Assembly (NCBI GenBank): GCA_015183035.1
Contig: JACZZP010000012.1
Coordinates: 1,550,001 to 1,614,000 of the forward strand
Length of the DNA: 64,000 nt
DNA from: Meloidogyne chitwoodi
Taxonomy: Eukaryota > Nematoda > Chromadorea > Rhabditida > Meloidogynidae
Direction of reading: 5' to 3'
The notes beneath the pieces were generated by a model. That model saw only the letters and a program-made list of their open reading frames with translations, was not told the origin of the DNA and made no database searches. Each line of letters begins with the position of its first letter. Position 1 is the stretch's first letter. Of this stretch, positions 54,304 to 64,000 are shown piece by piece. Both the position numbers and the translations under genes were made by a program.

Positions 54304-57300
54304 TTATTCAGGTAATTTAGGTAATTTTTCAAAAGCTTTATCCAATAATTCAATTAATTTTTGTTCTGGAGATATTCTAGCTTTAGTATAACTTGTATAA
54401 AGTGCTAGCCTATTTATTGCCAATTTTCTTGTTCTATTAATTGTTGTCAAAAAATTTTCGGCATGAAATGGAGAAAGCATTATAAGACGTATCAATGAGG
54501 GTATTATATTATACATTAAAATTATAAATTCTTCATTTACAATATTTGAAATTAATGTGTCCAATAAATCAGATATTAAAGTTAAAGCAGCAAAGGCACT
54601 TGGAATTTTGTACTTAAAAAAAATTTAAAATTTTTAATAAAAAATATTTACGTTTTCCAAAAGTTCAGTCATCAAAACAATTGTAAAAATACGACGTTCC
54701 AAATTTCCTCCAGTAAGAAGTTCATTTATAGAATTAATCAAAACATGTGCAGAAGGAACTCTTTTGACTATAAGTGGTATTAATCTGACTGGATACATCT
54801 AATTTAAAAAAATAATAAAAATTATATTATTGAAAATAATTTTAGTACAAGACAGGGAATAATTTAAAAATATTAATGAGAGCTCTCCTATCCAAATTAC
54901 CCTACAAACTCACATTAAAATGAACTAATTTAGGCAAATGAGTATCAGCAATAAAAAATTGATGTATTTGAGTGCAAAGAATTTGTCTAATTTCTTCCAA
55001 ATTAGGTATATTTTTAGAATCACCATCACATAATTCAATAAATACTTGAACAACAGCTAAACGTTGAGTTCCAATAAATGAACGTAGTAATTCTTCTTTT
55101 TCTGTCATTTCACTAAAAATTAAATTAAGATTAAATTTTAATCAAATAATCCAACGTATAAAATTAAAAAACCTTTTTGTATTATAAGCAATAGCCCTAG
55201 TCAATTTAAGATAATTTGTATCTCTACTTGCAGACAAATAAAATGCTAATAAACGGCAAAAACATTTTAAATGAGGTGGACTTTTGAAGACACGAGAATC
55301 TGCACGGAATAAAATTAATGGAGTATGTGCAATTAAAAAATCATTGTCGCGGTTATCTAAGTTTGGAACTTGTGATGCTTGAGGAGATTTAAGCCATAAA
55401 CGAATTGTATCCTCATGTAGACGACTAGGAATTACACTTAAATTTATTAAATTATTAATGTTCTTAATTATTTAATTTATTGGCCATTCCCCGAAAGTTT
55501 AAGAAATGAGATACCAGCCCTTAACAAAAAATTAATTCTTTGACTCTGATTCATTACATGATATCTAATAGCTTCGAAAAGATAACAAAAAACTTAATAA
55601 TTAAAGAGAAATTACATATCAAAACGCTCCCACAAAAGTGCTAATTTTTCAACCAAAGCACGCGGCCATCTTTCTTCATCCAAAGAAACAGACATTGCCT
55701 TTAAAATAGTTTCAAAGTGAGGCATTTGAGATTGAATTGGCTGATTAAGTAATAAATCAGTTTGTTTCGCAAGACGAAAGAATCCAAGCCCATTTACCGC
55801 ATCTTCTAAAGCAGAAGAGAAATCAATAAATGAAACTACATAACTCCTTTCTTGAACAGAACGATGAGAGTTTTGACTAAAAATTAAATTATATTTAACA
55901 CAAAATAAATTAAAAATTAAATTAACCCTTTAAATGAATCAAAGTGCATTTGTTCTGGTAATATATGGGGAAAACTTAACATCTGTAAAAATTAATTGAA
56001 ATTGCAATAAAAAAATAAAATATTTAGGTGCAAAAAATTAAAAACTATTTGACTAATAATTCAGAAATAAAAATTAATTTCTAACCAAATATCTTTGTAG
56101 CATTGGCTTAATATGTTGAAAGTCAGAATGTCGTATTTCTACCATAATCATCAAATATCGAATTGGAATAGACTTCCACAATGAAAGACTATAGGCCTTC
56201 GATTTTTTATTTGTCCCTCCTAATTGTTCTGAAGAGGAATCCAATTTAAAGCTGAAGGCAACAAGAAATGCAAGTGAAAGAATGCGAATGACAAGTTTAG
56301 AATCGTCAAAAATTTCTCCAGAAAATATTTGCTAATAAAAATAATGAAAAAATCAATTGAATTTAAAATTTAAATAATAAATTACTTTACTTGAAAAAAA
56401 TGCTCATCAATTGACTGATTACAATGTGGATATGTTACGGATGGAATGCAACTACTAGCAAAGTTTTCTAATAAATGTGCCATAATTGAATGTACAGGTG
56501 TTTGACATTCAAGCATTTGCATTTTAATCCATTCCTGTATATAATGCAGAATAAAAAATTTAAATACTAAAATCTCATAAACATAGAACCAGAAGGTTTA
56601 TTCTAAATTTAAAATGAACAAACTGATTCCAAAAAATTAATTCAAAATAATATAAAGATAAAAAACATGGACCAAAAAAATTCAATGATTTTCTTATAAT
56701 TTTAATAATTATTTTTACATTTATTGAAGTGCTGTATTTAGAAAAGGATCGCCAATGCAACATTGCACAAATACAATGGACAGGGAGATAGCTAGACATT
56801 GTAGCATTCAAACGCTTTGTTATATCAATATTAGCTGCTTTTTGTACAACATCTTGTTCATTTATTGCATGCGCAAAATAAAGTTCTTTTACAAATTGTT
56901 GTTTTGAAAGATTTTTTGGTACCTTAAATATATTAAAAAATTAAAAATATCTTAAATTTTTATTACTTTATGTCCAAGAATATTAGAAAGCAAAACAGAC
57001 AAATCTTCAGCATTATCAGTAACCATATGCACATATATAAGTATCATTACATTACTAAGAGGAGCATATTCAGGTTTTTGAATAAGAGAATGAAGACGTG
57101 AGAAGAAAGCACTTAAGCTTTTTCCAATTTGTTCGTCTCGAAACGACGTTTGATCTCTGTTTGAATATGTAAAAATCATTAATAGAATCCCCTCTAGTCC
57201 CCGTTTTAGAATAAACTGAAATTAAAAATTATTACAGCATTAAATTTGGTGACGCCAAAATAGTTGCAAGTGCAATTTTGAGTGAAACATCATCCACATT

Positions 57301-57981
57301 CGTTTCATTTGCTAAAAAAGAAACCCATTGACGACTCTCATCGTTCGAAATACGCAAAGATGAACATGAAGCTAACAATGAAACAAGCAAAACTACTCTA
57401 CTTTCTAGTTTTCGATCATCATCTTTTCTAAAATGTGGGATTTACAGGGGTGGGTTGTTTATGCGGAGAAGATACACAAAATCATGAAAAAAAATCATTA
57501 CTAACCTGCATTTTTCCATAATTGAACTCAAACGCTGACATATCGCACGCATAGATGGCTTATTCACATTTTTTGTCACAAAGGAAACAAATTCAGAATT
57601 ATTTCTATTAGAAAATTGTGCAATCAACACATCAACAAAAAAATGATCTCCTATGGCGTTTGAACACATTAATTGAACTGTTCCTTTTACATCTTTTTCA
57701 GTTTCAAGGTGTAAGCAAAGTAAACGTTGAGAATTACAGGGCTCAATTTGAAAAACATCCTTAATTTTATGAAATTAAAAAGCTTGTTTAAAACATAAAA
57801 GAAATTAAAATTTCCAACCACCGTTTATACTAAAAAAGAAGACCCCACTACGGCCAGCCTTCAAAATCCGGAAAGGAATCCACAATTAAAAATTTTAATG
57901 ATAAACCTTAAACAAATCAGAGACTTCCTTGTCTTCAACAGGTTCTTTTTCATCAGGTAACTGCTTCATTTTTTCTTCCAT
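54304..57981 (-). CDS. ints2: Integrator complex subunit 2
   Basis: A large multi-exon minus-strand gene (start ATG 57,981, MEEKMKQLPDEKEPVEDKE). Integrator processes snRNA 3' ends and attenuates paused Pol II in the nucleus. Segments match INTS2 in order: a central block YLPVHCICAMLHWRSFSKYS (about 56,790-56,730) corresponding to the animal LPIHCIY…KSFTKY region, QSIDEHFF and SYSLSLWKSIPIRYL (about 56,200), an LxxVQ…QFFIADTHLPKLVHF block (55,020-54,905) corresponding to the conserved YIADPNIAKLVHF, and YPVRLIPLIVKRVPSAHV (about 54,795). About 1,000 aa over at least 14 exons, a little shorter than vertebrate INTS2. No stops are seen within exons. Confidence 0.78.
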
Positions 57982-58126
57982 AATTTAACTAAATTTTAAG
58001 AATAACAATGATTAACGAACTAAATCTGCAGAATAAATAAATTTCTTGTCTTTATAAAGATATTCGTTTTTTAAAGATTATTGTTACAAAAAATGTTTAT
58101 TTCTAAACTAGAACAACAATAAAAAA

Positions 58127-58887
58127 TTAATCATCCGATAAAGCAGTTCTTTTCTCTTCTTTTAATAATATTTTGTGAGAACCATCACAGAAGGGTCTAT
58201 TTTTTGTTTGTTTACAATTGCAGAACCAAACCTCCATATCTCTATCTAAAAATTAGTCATTCAATTTTAATTAATAATAAAATAATAAATAACCTGGAAT
58301 GAAACGAACTGGTTTAAGCTTGATTGCCCAGTCAGGCAAATATGTAGTTAAATGTGTACCGTCACATAATGGTTGACTTCCAGAATAACCACAACTGCAC
58401 CAAGTATAGACCTGAACTTAATAAAAATAGAAAAATATATTCAAAAAACAATTTCAACTGAAAAATAAATATCCAAATAATTCAATACATTTGAATTTGG
58501 ATAATTCAAATAAAATATTTTTTGTAAATAATGAATATTCAACCAAAAGTAGACAACAATTTCAGAATATAGTAAAATAAAAATATAACCTTATCCTTTT
58601 TCAGTATCGCTTTTGTTGGTAATTTTGAGTGCACCTTTCCGAATCCAGGCAAAAGATGATTTGTTCCTTGAAGGCCATAGGGTTGTTCTGACTTTTTATC
58701 TGGGATCTAAAAAAATTTTTGAATAATAAATCAAATTTATCAAACACACATGATGATATTTCAAGACGGAGGGCTCAGTTCCAACAAAGTGAACTCCCAC
58801 CCTGTGCAAACGATAAGGACCCCAACCTGTTTTTGCACTAAACTCAAAAGATGACAAGAATAAACGAAGTGGATGACTCAATCTCAT
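58127..58887 (-). CDS. cisd3: Two-CDGSH iron-sulfur protein (CISD3-like)
   Basis: Four minus-strand exons (start ATG 58,887; stop 58,129-58,127). Short protein with a basic, Ser-rich N-terminus (MRLSHPLRLFLSSFEFSAK) suited to mitochondrial import, then two 2Fe-2S CDGSH motifs, WCSCGYSGSQPLCDGTH and FCNCKQTKNRPFCDGSH, each with the three Cys and one His ligands. Two motifs in one monomer are the mark of the CISD3/MiNT type of the mitochondrial matrix, as opposed to the one-motif CISD1/2. No membrane helix. Intact. Confidence 0.9.
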
Positions 58888-59065
58888 CAAAATTTAACAA
58901 AAACTAATTTTAAATTAATAATTTAAGATAAGTCTTTTAAAAGAGAATTTATAAACAAAATATTCTAAACAAGATAAATCAATACAACTTTATTTTATGG
59001 TTTCAACAAAAAAAATTTCACTAAAATATTCATAACCTAAAATCGCTTTTTCCTAATTGCGTTTT

Positions 59066-59610
59066 TCAAAGAGCAAACAGAATTAGGAAGCCCATAGTCA
59101 AACAGAAAAGTCCCATAGCTTCAGAGAGAGCAAAACCAAGAATTGCATAAGAGAACAATTGCTGCTTCAGAGAAGGATTGCGAGCAAAGCCAATCAACTT
59201 TTAAAAATATAAAATATATTCAAGCAAAGAAAATATTGATGAAAAGTATGAAATACATCGGGCTACCAAATGTCAGGGGAATATTCTCCATCTCTGCCTA
59301 TCCAGTCACACTGGAAATCCCATAAGTTTATTAAATAAATACCAGCGATCCAAAAACATTTCCAATTCCAGCACCAGAGCCAGCAACACCAGCAGTAGCC
59401 GCTCCTTTAATTTTGAAAAATTTTTGTACCAAAAATAAAATAAAAACCAGCTCCAATATATTTAGCAGCACTGTCAATATCCTTTCGAATAGCACTAGTA
59501 CTAAGTAAAGCTGTTTGATTATAATTAAACAGAAATGATTGAAGTGGAAGACAAGCTTGGCGCATATTGGAAGAACGAGCAATCAAAGTAATTTGACGAG
59601 CAGCTAACAT
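59066..59610 (-). CDS. Mitochondrial ATP synthase subunit c (proteolipid)
   Basis: Three exons (59610-59448, 59404-59343, 59197-59066) give 118 aa. The N-terminal ~43 residues are a mitochondrial transit peptide ([18 protein letters not shown]…). The mature protein has the first helix with the glycine-rich [15 protein letters not shown], the polar loop RNPSLKQQ and the second helix with the proton-carrying Glu in [11 protein letters not shown]. This forms the rotor ring of F1Fo-ATPase. Highly conserved and intact. Confidence 0.95.
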
Positions 59611-61023
59611 TTTTTATATTTTGAAAAATTTTAGTCTTTAAATCTAAATTAATGATTAAAACCTTAAAAAATATTCGATTTAGGAACCCAAATTAAATAT
59701 TTAATATCCCCAAAAACTCTTCTAAACACAAGAAAAATCATAAATAACAAAATTTGCTCCTATAAATTGACGAGACTCTAGAAATAAAATGTCAATTTTT
59801 ACATATCGCCAAATATTAAATTACAAAAATAATTTTAAAATAGTTAAAATACTGTATCACCAAGAGACTTTCCCCTACAATAAAAAAATTAATTTGCAAT
59901 ATAGGCAAGTGTAAATATGTAATAAAGTAATTTATCTTTCTAATCTATTAATATGTATTAGTTTTTGTTATTCTCAATTTTGTTGTTTTATGATTTATCT
60001 TAAATTAAAGTTAAAAGTCTTTGATATATAATCTGGTTGAATTTAGTCCTTAATTTTAATTTTTCCAATTTTCTTAATTACATACATAAATTCATACCAT
60101 AAATTTTTTATTTTTAATCAATATTAATATTTTTGTACTGTTGATATTTTGGGAGTATGATATTGTCGATTTTCTTTCATCGATTGTATTATTCACTGGC
60201 TGCTTTCCTTGGGAAAATACACAGGGTAGTGGGAATGGGAAAGCGACGACTTTGTGAACGATTTTTGGTTGGCTGGATAATATTGGGGCGAGGAAATGCT
60301 TTGAAAATGAAGGTTGGGGCTGACGACGATTCTTTCTCCTTTTTTCTTCCATTCCTTCATTCTTCCTTATCTTATTTCATCTATCGCGACGACTGGCCGT
60401 ACGGATTTCTCTATCCCCAATCCCCTAAACCTTGCTGAGTAACTGCTTTCGTCGCTGTCGACGCAGTGTCGACGCCATTTTTCCGACTAAAACGTCACCA
60501 ATGAGCACTGGCCTGCCTAAGGCCGTCTTCGCTCATAACCAAGAGAGCATCAACCAACAAACATCGACCCCCAAACATAATGTAGCAATGAAATTCCTTT
60601 ACTATTCATTCCTCTATAGCCCCACACGCAAACGTCAACAGACCTGAGAATTAAGAGCAGCCGGCTGTCAGTCCAATTCTTTTAGCAGCAAACCGACATT
60701 TTCCACGATTGTTTGCGTTTCTGTAAAAGGAAGTAATGAGATTTTTGACGGTTTTTAAAGTTTTTTGAAAACTTTTTGTATAAATTCTTCTATTGTTTAA
60801 TAAGACCGCCCTCAAAAACAATGTTGATCTTTTGGCTGCCGATTCTGAATCTCAACAGATTTTGATTTTTCAAAAATCATCCTCATTTTAGACTTGGATT
60901 TCTTTCCCCCTTTACTATAGGTATTTTTAACTCCCAAATTTTGTATTAATATTTATTATCATTTATTCTTTTTTCTACTAAAAATTTTTCTTTGCATCTA
61001 ATATTTATCTTAAACATCTTTTA
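59611..61023. other. No confident gene
   Basis: 60,140-60,660 is less A+T-rich than its surroundings and contains overlapping open frames on both strands (for example minus 60,352-60,092 beginning MEEKRRKNRRQPQPSF) but no splice structure or recognisable motif; it may be an exon or untranslated region of a gene starting here. The rest is empty. Confidence 0.35.
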
Positions 61024-61296
61024 CTACATTCGACGTTTATTCCGTCTTTTTTCTTCGCGGACATATACATAACATTCTTTTTTCTTATAGCCCTCAAATG
61101 TATTAAAAAGCAGTCGTATCCACCACCAATCCTTTATGGTGTAAATAAATGGAAGAACCAAAGTAAAAGAAATAACGAATAAAATGTAGAATTTCTGGGG
61201 GCAAGGTACCTTTTTTCTCTTGTATTGATATGATGCAGACTTCTTTTGCTGCAAAGCGGCAAATATGTAAGAATCATTTTTTGTTATCCCCTTCAT
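61024..61296 (-). CDS. Putative small single-pass membrane protein, 90 aa
   Basis: Single open frame on the minus strand. Polar, basic N-terminus (KSASYQYKRKKVPCPQK), one membrane helix (FYILFVISFTLVLPFIYTI), an aromatic patch (DWWWIRLLF) and a very basic C-terminus (REEKRRNKRRM). The organisation is gene-like, but no family is recognised, and it could be an exon of a larger gene. Confidence 0.4.
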   Translation of the reverse strand: MKGITKNDSYIFAALQQKKSASYQYKRKKVPCPQKFYILFVISFTLVLPFIYTIKDWWWIRLLFNTFEGYKKKECYVYVREEKRRNKRRM

Positions 61297-61610
61297 ACCA
61301 CCTCTTTATTTCCCATCAAAATAAATCAACCATATTCCATTGTTCGAAATCTTTCTTTTATACTGTCATTGCCTGATATATTTATTGACCCAAAAACAAT
61401 TTTTAGATATTAATTTTTTAGTTAGTTACCTTTTTTACTTTTTAAGTCCTTTCGCGAAGAACAGCCTGAATTAAAAAGTGAAAGTTACCTTTTTTCAATC
61501 TTTACATGACTGTCTGCGATCCCTCCTTTTAAAAATCCGGAAAAATCCGGTCCAGTGCCGAGTGCTAATAATAAATAGTTTTTATTGTAGAAATTGTTTG
61601 GCTTGTGTAC
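61297..61610. other. Non-coding gap
   Basis: No gene seen; ends at the target duplication (TTGTGTAC, 61,603-61,610) of the next element. Confidence 0.4.
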
Positions 61611-62263
61611 CAGGGTTGCATCGGGTTACCCGATACCCGGCCTTTTTTTCGACCCGAAACCCGACCCGAGAAATTTTGGAAAACCCGACCCGACCCTTTC
61701 AGTATTACCCGATACCCGACATTATAAAAAATTTTTCCTTCTTTCTCTTTACTTTCCTGAGCCTTTTGCATGGAGGAGAGAAAAAATAAATAAATGAAAA
61801 ATTTATTCTTATTTTAAATAACTTTATTATAGGTGCGCTTGTGGTTGAGTGGTTAGTAGCGTAGTCTACTCTTTAGGAAATGTGGGTTCGATTCCTGAAG
61901 ATGGATAAATAATTTCGTGTACATTAATTACCGTCTGCTTTTATTTTTCGCTCGTTTTTCAATTTTTTAAATAAATTAAAATTCCTAAATTTTCGCCTGT
62001 AGCGCTAAAAAAGGTGAATTTTTGGCAACTAAGGTGGAATAATTTTTTAAAAATTTTCGCCTGCGGCGCAAAAAAACGGAATTTTTGGCAATTAAAGAAA
62101 AAATATGCAAAATTTTCGCCTGTGGCACTAAAACTACCCGAAACCCGAAATTTATGAAAATCTACCCGACCCGACATTCGAGCTCAACCCGAAACCCGAC
62201 CCGAGGAAATTTCGGCGACCCGACCCGAAACCCGACACTCGAGGTCAACCCGGTGCAACCCTG
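61611..62263. mobile_element. 653-bp hAT-like composite element with tRNA-like core
   Basis: Begins CAGGGTTGCATCGGGTT and ends AACCCGGTGCAACCCTG; flanked by a perfect 8-bp duplication TTGTGTAC (61,603-61,610 and 62,264-62,271). Arms are tandem ACCCGA/CCCGACCCG words. The interior carries a tRNA-like segment (61,835-61,905) and three ATTTTCGCCTG(C/T)(G/A)GCGC modules (61,990, 62,054, 62,115) with GAATTTTTGGCAA linkers. No transposase. Confidence 0.85.
61835..61905 (+). other. tRNA-derived (SINE-like) segment
   Basis: TGTGGTTGAGTGGTTAG resembles a Pol III A box and GGGTTCGATTCC is a near-perfect B box, spaced about 45 bp as in tRNA genes. The acceptor stem does not pair convincingly, so I read it as a tRNA-derived SINE head inside the element, not as a functional tRNA. 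Confidence 0.5.
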
Positions 62264-64000
62264 TTGTGTACTAAAAGTTCGTTTTACCAAAATGTCTATG
62301 ATGCACTTTTTTGAATTTATTCCAATTAAGCCATTTCAGTACCACATTTTTAAATCATCATTTTGAGACCAATCTTAAATATTTATAAATAAATACGGTA
62401 TAAAAGTAACATTTTAACTAAATATTATTGATGCATTACTTAATATTTTAGCCGTCATTTTTTAATTTCCATATTTATACATTTTGTTTAAATTTTTTTT
62501 TATTTATTTCAATGTTTTATAATTTTTATACAACCTCATTTTAAATAAAAATTTAAGAGAATAAGCACAAATTTTATAAAAACATTTAAATATTTCCTTT
62601 TCTATATTTTTCCAATTGTTTTTTTTTTCAGAAAACTAAATAAAGAAAAGGCAATAAGTGCCTCGCAACGCCCATCTACACATTTGCAAGGCTATGGCCT
62701 ACTAATCGACTCAAACATACAAATTTAAGGGAACGAGAACACACAATAAAGAAATTGGCATTTAGCCCGGAAGAGAAGTAAGGGACTAAAAATACAAACA
62801 CATTTTTTTCAAAAGAAAAACATTTACGAAAAGAATGTTAAAGAGAAAAGAAAATAAGAATAATATTAGTCAGGGGTTGATGTTTGGGCGCTGTACGTCT
62901 AATATAGGAATAAAATTGTGAAAATTGGAAATTATTTCAAAAAAATCAAAACTTAAAAAATTCCTGTTTTTTGATTTTTTTAGAATAATTTCATTTATAC
63001 TATACCAATAATTCTGAAATTTAGAAAAAAAAGAACATTTCCTCACTCAAAGATATTGGAACGCGTCACAAGTTACAGCGCCCAAATGATATTACCCCTT
63101 TAATAAACTACCATAAACAATATTAACGTTAACTTTAAATTTAGCATTGGCAACGAGAGCAAAAAAAAAGGTGGCAACGGCTTTATAAAATAATAATAAT
63201 TATCTTCCACCTACATATATTGCGCGGACGACCAAAAAGGTATTAGAGGTTTTTTGTCAACTACACATAAATCTCCTCAATTCTTTCTTTTTTTTTTATA
63301 AAGGAGAAAAGAGAATTATCATTTTTCTACAAACTATTGCTTTTATAATATTAATTCCATTTCTAACATCTTTTTTATTTTTCATCATTGCGGCATCTTC
63401 TCTTTTTTATTTCTAGTTAAAACAACATTTAACATTTCCTTCTTTATCTGACAACATTTAAGAAGAAGAAGCTTTTAAATAAAAATTTATATTCATTTAC
63501 TAAAACAATTTTCCTGACTTTATTAGAAAAAAGCTTTTGAGTCTTCTCGAACGTTCATTACGGGAAACGACAAAATAAAATTCTTTTAAACAGCAAAAAT
63601 TTAAAATTAGTTTGCGCATTTTCTACTACTTCTACATAATATAATATATTTTATTTATAAATATATTTATTTTTTTTGTGTTGGCCATTTATATATATCT
63701 CCTAAAGCAACGCTTAGGCATAAAAACAATATCTCTTGTTGTAAACCTTTTTTTCGTCAGTTTTTATTTAAAGCTTTAATAAAAAGACCAAAGTTTGCTT
63801 CAGTCAAAGTTTTTTCTTTTTTCTCTTTTTTTGTGGAGGTAAAGAATAGAATTGTTGTAAGAAGGAAAAAAGAGGTGCTTCTCTTCGTTTATTTTCTTCA
63901 AGCTGAAAAACAGCTTTCACAAAAATATTTATTTTTATTTTCTTTTGTGAGGAGACAACCTAGAATTGACTTAAATTGAATTTTTTATAATAAATCAACA
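62264..64000. other. Non-coding to window end
   Basis: AT-rich; no convincing exon. It contains the MITE at 62,883-63,086. 62,640-62,760 (after a TTTTTCAG) is slightly less AT-rich and may be an untranslated exon. Confidence 0.35.
62883..63086. mobile_element. 204-bp TIR element
   Basis: Ends TTTGGGCGCTGTA and TACAGCGCCCAAA form a perfect 13-bp inverted repeat. The inner part is a weaker palindrome around AAATTCCTG…TTTTTTGATTTTTTT. No exact target duplication was found. Confidence 0.6.

Noticed and set aside
60092..60647. Candidate genes on both strands near 60.1-60.6 kb
   Set aside because: Overlapping opposing frames with no motif, splice sites or similarity that I could recognise; left as an unassigned, less AT-rich block.
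61835..61905. Functional tRNA gene
   Set aside because: Good B box but no convincing acceptor-stem pairing, and it lies wholly inside a hAT-like element, so a SINE-derived fragment is more likely.

Overview
The window is eukaryotic nuclear DNA, very A+T-rich, with many short introns ending in TTTTTAG or TTTTCAG and short exons. It fits a nematode. An AT-rich parasitic lineage such as Meloidogyne is plausible, but that is inference. Anchor host genes are ATP synthase subunit c, a two-CDGSH (CISD3-type) protein, Integrator subunit 2 (INTS2), an LRAT-domain protein and a Ly6-like GPI-anchored protein.

Layout. 1-10,000: three UDP-glycosyltransferase (UGT) genes on the minus strand (copy A partial and frameshifted, B and C intact). 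10,400-15,700: a TIR/minisatellite element, an LRAT gene, an unrecognised seven-exon gene, low-copy repeats and a tiny membrane-protein gene. About 16,000-29,230: a Maverick/Polinton virus-like element. 29,300-35,100: a small secreted-protein gene that abuts the broken end of the element, Ig-domain gene debris split by a 1.2 kb transposon, LRAT fragments and a Ly6-like gene. 36,384-53,560: three more UGT genes, now on the plus strand (D and E intact, F frameshifted), with a serine-carboxypeptidase pseudogene between D and E. 54,300-59,610: host housekeeping genes on the minus strand. The rest is largely non-coding with hAT-like and other TIR elements.

The Polinton carries, left to right: possibly a five-exon membrane protein (16,061), a spliced zinc-ribbon gene (minus), an unrecognised protein with an internal repeat, an FtsK/HerA-type packaging ATPase, a small basic protein, a large Arg/Ser-rich basic protein, a DDE integrase with chromodomain, a penton-like minor capsid protein with a proline-rich insert, a pVI-like protein, a double-jelly-roll major capsid protein, an adenain-type protease fused behind a signal peptide and membrane segment, a second zinc-ribbon gene (minus), and a protein-primed DNA polymerase B that stops after the exonuclease motifs. 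Morphogenesis genes are intact and most have their own TATA box, several of which contain the stop codon of the gene upstream. Because the polymerase domain and the right terminus are gone, the element looks replication-dead but capsid-competent.

The six UGT genes share a nine-exon structure. Flank comparisons pair B with D and C with F in inverted orientation, so the two UGT arrays are mirror-image arms around the Polinton-bearing centre. They share an unusual lysine/cysteine-rich N-terminal insert with an RxKR-type site and lack the usual C-terminal membrane anchor.
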